From contig NC_087065.1 in NCBI RefSeq assembly GCF_963678635.1, positions 70,418,630 through 70,482,629 on the forward strand: 64,000 nucleotides of DNA, read 5' to 3'. The DNA comes from Symsagittifera roscoffensis. Lineage: Eukaryota > Xenacoelomorpha > Acoela > Convolutidae. Positions within the stretch are counted from its first letter, which is position 1, and each line of letters opens with the position of its first letter. Below the pieces are notes generated by a model that ran no database searches, was not told the DNA's origin, and saw nothing but the letters and a program-made list of their open reading frames with translations. This document shows, piece after piece, positions 23,901-35,900 of this stretch. Both the position numbers and the translations under genes were made by a program.

Positions 23901-26900
23901 GCACGTTGAGACTTCTTAAATCATGCTGGAAAAACTCCTTCACTTGAAGAACTATTGATTAAATTTGATATATGCTCGCTAATCACTGTTGATGAACTCT
24001 TGATTTTTGTCGAAGCCATTGCACTTGGACAGCTGGTGCTTTTTGACATTTCTGTACTGACCATAGAATATTGTCATTTAACGAAGAAAGAGTAACGGTT
24101 TCCTTGCAACTAGCCTCGAAGTGATCGCGTATTTTGCGCTAGTTGTTATATTTTCAGCAATGGCTCTTTTCAACTTCGTCAGATTGGAATTCAAGAGTGA
24201 ATTCTAGTGATCAAATTATCTCTGCGTCTTTGCTTACTGTGAATGGAGTTTTTTTAGAAACAAAAGGAAATCGAACGGAATCGAGAGTACAATCAGTTTT
24301 TGGCTGCCAACCCCAAAAACAACCCCAAGTCCAGAAAACCTGAGGAAACAGGTCCAGGCAATCAGAACTCATACTTCCCCGACCCGGATAGAAACCACGA
24401 GGTTAGTCGTTGGCAGCTCTCATGTTAATGTGATGAAACCTTTTCAGCTATTCTCCACCCCCCCCCCCCCCCATTGCAAAAGGGGCAAAGTTTCTTTGTA
24501 TGAACCGCAATGAATAATCTTAACCGTTGAATTGGTTCTATATAAGGGAGTCTATTCCTGAAATGGCACATTTAGCGATGTTTGGTTTGACGAGGTCACC
24601 ATAATTTTGTAGCAATATGATCTTTATGCAATATTTTATAACGTTTTGACAAGAGGCGGAAAGTTTTTGTTGGTAATAACTTGTTCTTGTGCTATCTTTT
24701 ATGCGTTATAACTTTTTCAACCATTCGTCGCAGTTTGTTGTCGTCCACGTCGTAATCCTTAGTGTTGATAGACTCATTTATTGACTCATCATGAATTATA
24801 AGCTTTTTACACTCTCACAAAAGAAAAGCTAAGTTTTTATCCAACACTGCATCTCTCAGTTGTTTTTTTTTTGCTCCATTTCAGTGCTATTTGTATTAAG
24901 AGTCGATGGACATAGTTAGTGTTATATAGGTCGCGATGATTTTTTTTCAGGAAAAGTCTTAAAGTTTGATCTGGGTCAAATTTTCTGTTTCACGGTTTTA
25001 CTTTGATTTTCTTTAAGTTCAGTTCATTTTCTTTGTTAAAAGGAAGGCGAACTCCACTATCGAAAAGCGAAAGCGTAAAGGTCACGAAAAACGTGATCCA
25101 CTTTCATTTTCAAAAGTGGATTTCAATTTTCAGATTTCCCAGCGAAATGACAATTTTACCGAAAAAAAAAACAGAAGATATAACCGAGAAAACTTTACCA
25201 GAAAAAATTCAAAACGTCTGCAATTTTTTTCTGTTTACTTGCGTTCATTGACTCTTTTCTAACTGTCTGTTTTCTATGTTTTGTTCTGCCAATTCAGTGA
25301 TTTTTGTGTTTTGGTTAACAGTTTAATCAATAAAAATAACATCTTCGAACTTGTTTGAACTAGTGGAAAGCCTCTGTTAAGCTTCGTTTGAATTCTGCAG
25401 ACAATACTGTTTAGTTTTTCCGTTATTTTAGGAATGCTCGCTCTAGCCAAATAAAGCTTTGCTTTGGAAAATTCGCTCAGCGAAAAAATGGCTAAAAATG
25501 CACCTGCTTAAATCCGTTGGATAACAATACCTGCACCAACTTGTCGTGCTTTAGCGTTTTTTTTATATTAAAAAATTTCTTATATTTTTCCGTTTTTTTA
25601 GCATATTAGCATAGTCTGTCTTTGGTTTCAAAATTGCACCGTATGCGACCAATTTGTTGTTTTTATTTTCAATTTGTTTATTGATTCTAGAGTAAATTGC
25701 GCATTTTTTTTTATTTTCAATTTGGTTATTTATTGTAGAATAAATTGCGAAATGAGAGAAATCGAGAGTATAACGAATATCTTCGACAGCGTGATGAGCA
25801 AGAAAGATTGAAGAAAAACCAACAACAACAAGGATCTCAGCCCCAGCAAAGATACCAACCCGCGCCCGTTGCCGCCCCTGTGCCTCCCGTAGCAATGCCC
25901 ATTCCGGTCGCTTATCCTGGAGCGGGGGGTGCGGCGTATGCCTACTATGGTCCGCCGGTTGCTGCTGCTGCAGCTGTTCCGGATTACAATGAATTGTTGA
26001 GGCAGAAAATGGAGCTAGAACAGAAATACAGGTGAGCACTTCGAATCAGAGCTATTTTATAATTTGCATTTTTTTAAAATCATAGTATGTAGTTTATTAT
26101 TGATGTGCTTTTTTGAACTAATGACGCCACTTTTTGTGTTTCAGTTTTTGTTAAGTTTTTGTTTTGTAATGGGAATTGTATATTGATTAAGTTACGTTGT
26201 AAAATTACAAACCCCAGCTGCTTGATCGCTAATACTTTACTGAAAATTAGAAAAGAAACGTTATATAGAGTTAAATCTTTACAGAGTTGGAATGAATTTA
26301 TTATTGCAAAAATTTGATCTGGACGAGTGATATATCATATTAAAAAATTAAAGTCCGTGCAGTCGTCTTTTGATCGATATTTAAAACTTTCCAAAAAGTT
26401 TTTTCAATGAGAGTCGACAAAAACCGGTTGGAAGTTTTGTATCTTAAGCAAATTTAATGAAGAGTCCTTCTCCAACTTGGAGTGCGGTCTGTATTTAGAC
26501 AACCGCGTATTAATACTCGTCAGTAAGCAGACAGATACTACATAAACCAATCAGAATCGAGATGAGAAAGCAAACTTACGAAATAAATAATTATTTGTTT
26601 CTTCCTTGTCTCGGTTCTGATTATAGTTAATAAAGTATTTGTATTTGACTGACGGGTATGAATACACGGTTGTCTAAATACTGCTACGTAACCCTCCAAA
26701 TTGGTTTAATTTAAGCTAAATCTGAAGTGCCTTACTTGTATTAGTATACGTTAAAGAAGCCGTTGATAGTTTAAAGCAATAAACTGGAATTAGCCCAATA
26801 AAGCACAAATTGAATTCAACTCCTTAAATCACCCGCACAAAAAAGTTTGCTTTAAAAATTTTGGCTCTTTTTCATTCAATCCTACCCCCACATGTTAAAA

Positions 26901-29900
26901 AAAACAGTAAAGCACAAACAGATTAAAAAAATATTCACTGAACTGTCCATTTCGACATTAAACTGAATTTTGAAATAATCACGGTGTCATTTTTACATAA
27001 TTATTATGTCATTTTTACTGCAGGCAGTCAAACGGTTTGCCCACTTCTCCTTCAGCTGCATACTACAACCAACAAAAGTGAAATTCCCTTTTTAAATTTG
27101 TAGATTCTGTCACTAGAACTAGATTTAATATTTGAATCAAAAATCAATCTAGAATCTGTCATTGCAATATCGTTTCATAGTTTAAGCCCAGTTTATCACC
27201 GTAACATTTGTAGCATCGAGTATAAGCAAAGTTATTTTCTGTTAATTTCTAAAATTGATAATAATTTTCTTAGCAATTGAGAAAATAATCTCTCCTGAAA
27301 ATGTTGCCTCAAATAGATAAATATAGCTAGTCCTTGTGAATAGATGTATTTTAAACGCGTCTTTAGTCTAAATCAAGTCACATTTAGCAATAATTTTCCT
27401 TTCTTTACCAAAACGCAAAAATGATTATCACTAAACTTTCAAAACTGAAATTTGAATTTATCGATATCGGAAAAGTGTATTTTTCGATTTTTTCTAAAAC
27501 CTCATGATTTTTTTGATGGTGAACAAACTAACTATTTGAACTCATATGTTTTTAACACCTTGCATCGAAAAGGCCCACATTCAGCCAAAATAACAGTCAG
27601 TCAAAAAATTATGAAAATAAAAAACTTTCAATTACGGGAGAGGAAAAGAGCAGAAAAAGTATTCAGCAACGTTCTGTTTCCCATAAACTGGTCTCGATTT
27701 TAAATTCATATACATCATCCTCTTATCTGATGATTTCCAACAAACTGCACTAAAACAAATTCAATTTGACATGACCTGATTTAATTTAATGTAAAAAAAT
27801 CCGAACTTAAGGTCGCCTCAGACGGGCGGGGACGGTGGGGGCTATCAGCCGAGGAGTCAAGGTGCTCCGCGAAGGACATTGCCACCGGTGGATGACCTTG
27901 AAGCACGGATGCAGACTTACGACTTTGAACTGGGCAAGCGGAAACAGATTCTCAAGGACGACTCATCAAACTCACACCAATATGCTCAATCTCGAGCAGT
28001 CATCAATGATCCATCGTATGTACTTATAATTAATTGGTATATAAACCAGCCGAAGTATAAACCAGTCGAAGTATCAACCAGCCGAAAATACGTAATTGTT
28101 ACTTAATACTTATGTAACAATTATGTTAAAGTTACTAAAATTACGCAAGTTCATTCATATGATGTAACTTTTCGGCTGGCTTATATACTCGGCACATTTT
28201 CGATTGGTTTATACTTCGGCTTGTTTATTTGCTCTCTATAATTAGTAGCGAAAAGTTTAAACTGACAGAGTTAATTAATAAGAGCAATCTGCAGATTGAG
28301 AATAAAAATTGAATGCAAGTTTGAGTTTTTAGACGACCTTAGCACGTAAATGTTGTCTGAAAAACTATAAAACTCAAAGTTTGAAAAAAGTTTTCTGAAA
28401 GGGGTCATTTGTTTCTTTGTTGAAATAAATTAATATGTTCCAACTTTTCGCTACTCATTATGCTATCAAAAACTTTCGACTGGCAAATTTTGGACTGGTA
28501 AATATAAAAGGGCAATTGAACTATTTTGGAAACATTTTGCATGCAAAAGCTAATTAATGAGACCTATTTTGGGTATCAAGGTTGTCTCGAAAAACCAAAT
28601 TACATGCAAAATTCTACCCAAATGGAAAGATTGCTCTTTGTAATTAATTCTTTCTGTCCGACCTTTTTACAACTTTTTGATCAGTTTTATCAAGAGTTTT
28701 GATCTTGAATTTTTTGAGTTTTGAACTAATCGAGAACGTAGACTCTCTTTTTTTAATTTGATAATTTTTTTAAACTTTTTTTTCAATAATTGTTGGTTTG
28801 TTAACCGGGAATTATACTTTTATAAATGTTTGTTCCAATCACTGAGTTTGGGAGAAACTAAAGACCTTTTAGTACTGAATCGATTGAAATTTTAAAAGTT
28901 TCAAACAAGGTTCCTGTGCCGAGTAAAATTTGTTTGAAATTTTTGCTCTTTAGTCTAATTTCAATTTTTTCTGTTTTATATTTATGTTATGACTGGTGTT
29001 ATAATAACACAAAGAAACAGTTTTCTAAGTCTGGAAAAACTTGTTTTTTTGAGCTTCACTTGCAGCTTATTTGACGTACTAGTTAGAGAAAAAATTACAT
29101 TCACACTAAAAATAATTTGATTATAACAGACCTCTCAATTTAAATCTACTATAATTTGAACTATGTTTTTGCTATTAATTTGCACTCATTCATGCATTTT
29201 TTGCCTGAACAATCGCGCTTCCACTCAAAAAAATAACGGGAAACTTAGGACAAAAACTGATTTTAAAAACTTTGAAAAATTTTCGAATTTTTTTCGTCAA
29301 TCAGTGGTTGGAACACTCTGTGCTACTTGTATAGCGACCGAATATCCTTGTAGCTAGCTGTCTTATAATGTTTCCATTTCTTAAATATATTTTGCTTTGT
29401 TGTAGTAACATGATGGACCCTGGCAGGTACATGGGTGGGGACACGTTTCTGGACGACCGACTCATGTCTCAGTTCGGAAGGAGGGGAGATGACCCGTCTC
29501 TCAGGTCAAAATCAAACTGAACTTTTTTCCTTTTTGCTAAGTTTCCTCCAGGAGTTGGGATTAAAGGAAGACGTAGCATTAGGCATGTAGACCATGAAAA
29601 GACTGCTCGTATCAGGGCGACGACCCGATTGTTCCGACTGCCCTTTAATGCCTTATTGAGTTGATTTCTGTTTTGACGAAGTTTTAGAAAAAGACAGAAT
29701 TGATTTAAACCACAGGCTTTTTTATAGTCCAAAACGATTTTTGTAGCATATTAGAAACTAATTAATTAAAAACGTCTTGTAGGCCGGATTGATGAGCCGC
29801 GCAAGCGTTAATAGTGCGAAATATATCGCACATTAGTTAAATATTGCAATCAGGTACTAGACTTTTTTTCGTAAATTTTTTTGTGCACAGGACTTATTTC

Positions 29901-32900
29901 ATAAGGATTTATCTCTAGTCGTACCTTATTTCATAATTAATTCACACTTTTTAGCGTTCCGGGTTTTTTTCTAGCCTGGAGGTTACGAATACACGCAGGA
30001 CGCAAAAGTTCTTGGTTTGAAACTATCCAGGACCTGTTATTTTTTCAAACAGGAAATGTTCTGTTTGAAATAAAATTTTCAGCCAATTATTTGTCGGCTT
30101 ATCTTTCGTCGACTTAGTTCCCACATCTTAGAATTGGTTTTTTTGCTGCGCGCATGTTTTGAATGGTGCTTTTACTGTTTGTAATTTTACTTGCTTTGAT
30201 TAAGTGTTTCCTTTTTTTTGTTCCGGTTAAAAATTTTATTCGGCCCAAATTAATTTGGCCTATTTTTTATCGGCTTAAGAACCTAATTTTTGGTCGTTTT
30301 ATGGGAAACACAACTTTTACGTTCCCCTCCGCATTTTTTAAAATTGATTGTATTTTTGTTTTTCGTTTTGTTGAAATTTCATTTTTTTCTTTTTTTGGCT
30401 TAGTAGGTTCTTGCTTGTTATATCGGCTTAGCTTCTTTTTGCGTCGTTTGATGCGCGAAAAAAGTTTTTGTGCGCCTGTGTGTGTGTGTGTGCTATGAGG
30501 GGAAGGGGACGTAAAGTTTTTAATTAGTTTTGAATTAAAAAAAAGTTCGGTATGAAGTGTTTCTGCTCCGTTATTTGGTTAATTTGTTTCTGCTCCGTTA
30601 TTTGGTTAATTTGTTTCTGCTCCGTTATTTGGTTAAAATAACTTGATTAATTTGGTTCCGATGCTAATTTTGCATTCTATTGTTTGGGCATGTTTTTTTT
30701 TCACAACTCTCTCTATTCATTTTGATAGATCTAGTTGTATCGCAAGTGGTGGGAAGCTCAGCTTCGCCCTTGTGTCCAAATTTGTAACTTTCAAGCCTCG
30801 ATTATTTTTGTAATTTTCTGACCGTTTGATTATTTTCTTTTCCAACAACTATTCGACACGGATTGAAGGACAGTCTGAACATTCAGGGTTTTGCCCTGAT
30901 TCGAGTGGTCTTATTGTTCCGACTTTCGATACGAAAGTAACGGAATATTTGTGCTCGGGGTGGGTTTTTTTTTCTTCAGACAAATTTCGACTTTTTAACT
31001 AGCAATTTTTGACGGAATTTTTTTATATCATTCGAAAGGTATTGTTGTCTTGAGCTCAAATTTGAAAAGATATTTCACCTGTGATCATTTTTCGTAAAGT
31101 TATGGGGGTTTAAAGTTTGCCATTTTGGTCAATTTGGGACAATTAACGCGCGATATATTTCGAATTATTAACGCGTAAGCGGAGAGTTAATCCATCTTAG
31201 AAATCGTTCCAAATTGGTTAAAAGAAGCCTATTTGCCATAATTGGTTTGTTAGAAGGAGCGAAATCTATCCTTTTGTACTTTATATGGCGTGTGGGGGGA
31301 TGATTTTTATTTTAAAAAATTCAAATTTTAGAAATTTTTTTTTATTTTGTTTTATTTCATTGAATTTTTTAATGTTATTACTGCTCCATAAACCTTAAAA
31401 GGCAGTCGGAACATTCAGGGCTTCGCCCTGATACGAGCAGTCTTGTTGCGTTTTTGTTCCAGTCGAGCTGTGATTTAGCTTAATTAACAGGTCAAGTCGT
31501 GCAAATATGTTCCTTAAATTACAGAAAAGTTTATATCAAGGGATTATAAGGGCATATATACTAAATAAGACATCCCTGGTTGAAAGTTTTTTGCACTGTG
31601 AAGACTTCAAGCTCCTAATCTTGCAAGCACCTTGCTTGAAAGCTAAAGCTGACATACACTTTTGTTTATTTCTCAGTACGTTGTTTCAATGGAGCGGGTG
31701 AAATCATTTTTGAATTTTTAGAAAAAATTATTCTAAACGATTCCCGAAAAACCTAAGATGTGGGCTTTGAACGGGGAAGAAAGTAGAATAAAATGGTCTC
31801 GTCCCCTGTTAGCACCTGTCACTTGTTCATATTTGTCACTAGTCACAACGCTTACAATTTGAAAGCTTAAAAATTTCGAATTAGGTTAAAAAATTTTGAA
31901 GTGAATTCCAAAAATGAAGATTCGTAACGCGTATTTTGATAAAAGTTTTGGTTTTTTAGTTAAATATTTTTCTTCATTAGGCTCGACAACTTGCCCACGT
32001 CATCGGCGCCCCAAATGCAGCAACCCGCTCCTAATCGCTTCGTTGGGGGGCAAGGAGGCTTCTCAGGTGGTGGAATGGGGGGTCCGTTGACTGCCCCTGG
32101 AGGTCCCCCAGATCCGAACATGGAGAAAAGGCGAAAACAACAGGAGTACAAACAACAGCTAGAAGCACAGATGAGCGCATCTGCCATGGCAAAGAGAATG
32201 TAAAACTTTACATTAAAACATCATATTGCTTAAAAAACCCTACAAAAGTGATTTACGTTTTTTGTTAAGTTTGCACCACGAAAACTTTGGCAAAAAGCAG
32301 CGAAATCATATTTTGATAGTTTAATAAGTTTGACATTTAAATTATTTGCTTCAGAGAAAAAGAGAAAAATCTTCAGATCAATCTAACAGGCGAGAAGAAT
32401 CCATCAAAATTTGTAAGTCAATTAAGTGTGTATTTAATAATATTTTGAATAGTTTATTTTAAGACCAACTTTTAGGCTGTTTTTCGTGTTTTGGTGGACC
32501 GCAGAAAATGAAATTGATTTTTGTCAGCTTAAAAACAGTTTGGTTTTTTTGAAAATCACCCCCCTCCTTCTTGCAAAAAACCTAGAGTTGCGCATATTTT
32601 CTAATTAGTTTTCAGGTGATATAAATATTTTTTGAAATTTGAGCCAAAAAAACAGTCGTTTTTTTCTGTGCGTGCAAGTTTCTGAGAATTTATTAATGCT
32701 TTTTCCAACTGTCTGCTGGCTATGATTATATTTGAACATTAATGGTCTCTTTTCAGCCGAGTGAATTCATGCGCAATGTGGGAGTGGCACGTGATCCACA
32801 AGTGAACATGGCTCGTCATGCACAGTCAATGCCTCCTCCGGCGTCCCATGGACCTCTGCTGGACAAGTATGCGATGATTCATTTTGGTGGGAAATGGGCG

Positions 32901-35900
32901 AAAAAGAATCTTTGGTCTTGTTTCATAGCTATCGACGTAGTTTCAGCATAAAAAATCAGAATAAAATGATCCGGAAAGCAAATAAAAACGAGTATATCCA
33001 GTTGCTATGCGTGTTGCACAAAAGTTTCCGATCACACTGATGTTTTTTGAATAAGAAACGCGAAAACTAAGTGTTTCAAAAAAACATCTTTTCAATTTTT
33101 TCAGGTTTGTTTGCAGAAACTTTTGAAATTTTTTGATAAGCCGGAGGCGCAAACTGAAGCTTCAATAACTTATCTGTAATCAGCCTAATTAGCGAATGAA
33201 AATTTTGTCACCTTTTTTGTTTTATGTTTAACAAATTGTTTTTCTGCGTTCAACAAAACCCTTGTAATGACCTTTTTTGCTACGTTTTTCAGCGTAAAAG
33301 TTTCCAAAAGTTCTTGGCTCTTTTTGAAAGATTTTGACGAAAAAATGTTTTTTTTTGGCGCGCACTTCTCTCCCACAATTTTTATCCATTGGCACTAAAG
33401 TTGTCTTTAAAAAAGTTAATGTATTTTGTTTTGTTCTCTAATGCAACTGTATTGTTTCATTTCAGACCTCTTGACATGTGGGCGACTGGTGTTTCCGGAG
33501 GCATGGGAGGGTTGGGTCCGACCGCGTATGACCCCAACTACCAATACTACGCCACTGCAGACCCCCTTGATCCCATGATGGTCCCAAGTAAGTACAAAAT
33601 GAGCAGAAAGAAAATTAAGAGAACATTACCATAATTATATAGTTCAAACAGAGAAAATTGAGTTCGTACTATTTATTTTTCAACTAATTATTTATTTGAT
33701 ACATCTGCATACTTTTGCTAAATGAACGGTTTTTAGTCCCAGCCTGACCAGTCTAGTAACAAAACACTATAGCCCCACTCCCTGACCCCACACAGGGATT
33801 TTACTTGTTAGGGGCTGTATTTTGCTAAAAGCTATAATGTAAATTACCCTGGTTTTGTTTTCAAATTTATTAGGAATATACAGAACGAAAAAAAAACATG
33901 TTAAGTTAGAGTGAATTTAAACAAAATATGTGTTTAGACTCCCTCGGCGGAATGGATATGTAAGTCTACGATTCACTTTTCGCGTCATTATATTTTTTCT
34001 TACTAACCACCTATCTCTTGTCTGATTTAACCTCTAATTCAAGGTCTAGACATAACCCTGTAAATGACGTCATGTCAAGGAGTCCGAGAAAGCAACAGCC
34101 ATATAAGGAAATTCCGCCTTTGTTCGGGACCGCATCGGAATCTTTGCTCGACCGACCTATGAATCTGAACAACTCAAATCATGGAATGCTTAACAGTTCT
34201 CATTTTAACCTCAATATTAACCAGAATAACCCGCATTTCAACAGTTCTGCGCCAGCTGCTGTTAATAACCATCCTGTACCTAACAATAATTTAGGCTACC
34301 AGCCTAGTTTGGGCAAATTGGGGAGTTCTGGCGGGCAAAATGGACTGAAGTCGAGTTCTTACTCTGTCATCAATCCCAAAAATATTATTTCGTTAGTCCC
34401 TTTACTAACTTAAATTACTTATCTTAAATGGCAATAAAACAGGATCTACTTAGCAATCGCCCCCCCCCCTCCCCCTCTGTATTGTATCTGCTAAAGAATT
34501 GCTACCCATTTATATAAAAGCAGTAATTTAGCACTAGAGCTTTTCATTTAAAGTTCGAATTTTGATGCATTCTGATTGGGCGAAAATTCGACTAGCTTAA
34601 TCTACTTAACAATTACCCCCTTCTTGAAAGAGGGAAGGGGGTGGTTGGGGGGAATCGTTAAGCAATTATGTATGTTACTGAATAACACTATGCGTACCCA
34701 CACCGAACGCCCATGGATTTTAATCGATTATTATCCATTTCAGATGTAAAAATCAGACCACGAAATCGATTATATATATATGATCTTTGCAATATACTTT
34801 TTACAAAAAAAAAATAGATCAAAATTGATTAAAGTCCTTCATTTTTGGAACTGAAATAGATTATTTTAACAAGACAATCCGTTATCTTCTAATATTTTAG
34901 GAATGAAAATCCATTATAATCGATTATAATCCATTTACTTTTTTGTTCGAAGTTGCAATATTTTTGCAAGAAATTTTTTGCCACGTGTACTACAGTTTTG
35001 GCAAGCAAAAAAAATAAAAATTGAAATTTGTTGAACCGACCCCATCCCCATGTTTGCTAAAATTTACCTACCTCACTACCCCTTTCCCTCTTTTACCACG
35101 CCCCCCCCCCCCCCCCCCCCCACAGTTTACCCCCCATCAGTAGTGTTGTGGTTGGGGGAAAACTAGACGGGGGTTGGTTGGGGTAAGCTAGAGGGGGTGG
35201 TAAAAAGAGGTTGGGAAAAATAATTAAAATGTTAAAATGTTATGAATTGAGAAAAAAAAAGATATATAAAATCTAATGTGGACTATAACCATTTAGAAAA
35301 CGCAATTCGTAGCAACTGCGCTAAACACGAAATGAGATAACTTCGAAACAGATTTGTAAATTTTATCAATAACCTCTCAAAATGTTGAAATCGATTATAG
35401 TGGATTATGTTGAAATAAAAAATATTACGAATATAATTCGTTTTTAATGGATTATAACTATTTTTCTGCAATTTTGTAGGTACTAACTATAAAATGACAA
35501 TATAATAGATAATGATCCATGAGTATTGCATAATAATGGTTTGTGCTTTATGATACTTTGAATGTAGTATTAAGGTCTTACCTTGTTAATTTTTGCTTTG
35601 ACTCAAAATTTTTGGTCAAACTATGTTGTTAAAGATTTTTAAAAAGTACTTCTTTGCTTCAATTGGTTTGTGCTTGAAAAAAACAACAATTGTTTTCGTG
35701 GTCTTCAAAAAAAAACTTCAAAACAAAACAATTCATTCCATCTGCTACTCATGCAGCCCCCGAGGGAATAACTCGTATGAGTCCAAAATGAGAGGCTCCA
35801 ATGACTTCGACACCACTGCCGATTCCGAGGGGGGAGGGGGATTCTACTCACACTTCGACTTCGGAAAAGACAGAAGGTCTTAAAGACATGTCGCAACCCA

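Larger units (their letters stand above)
17154..24257. other. CSPP1 intron 4, filled with retroelements
   Basis: This 7.1 kb phase-0 intron contains, left to right, a non-LTR C-terminal fragment (minus), a four-unit BEL/Pao gag array with 3' LTR (plus), and a non-LTR RT core fragment (minus). The flanking exons 4 and 5 join in frame, so the insertions appear tolerated as intron. Confidence 0.85.
29505..31980. other. CSPP1 intron 9
   Basis: 2.5 kb. Contains an R1 hairpin terminus in minus orientation (about 29588-29652), a 27-bp triplicate (30559-30638), an R3 terminus (30735-30775) and a near-complete R1 copy (30866-31447). T-rich open frames here (for example 30163-30498) look like chance. 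Confidence 0.6.

Noticed and set aside
30163-30498. 111-codon F/L-rich frame resembling a membrane protein.
   Set aside because: Produced by T-rich intron sequence of CSPP1; low complexity and no supporting signal.
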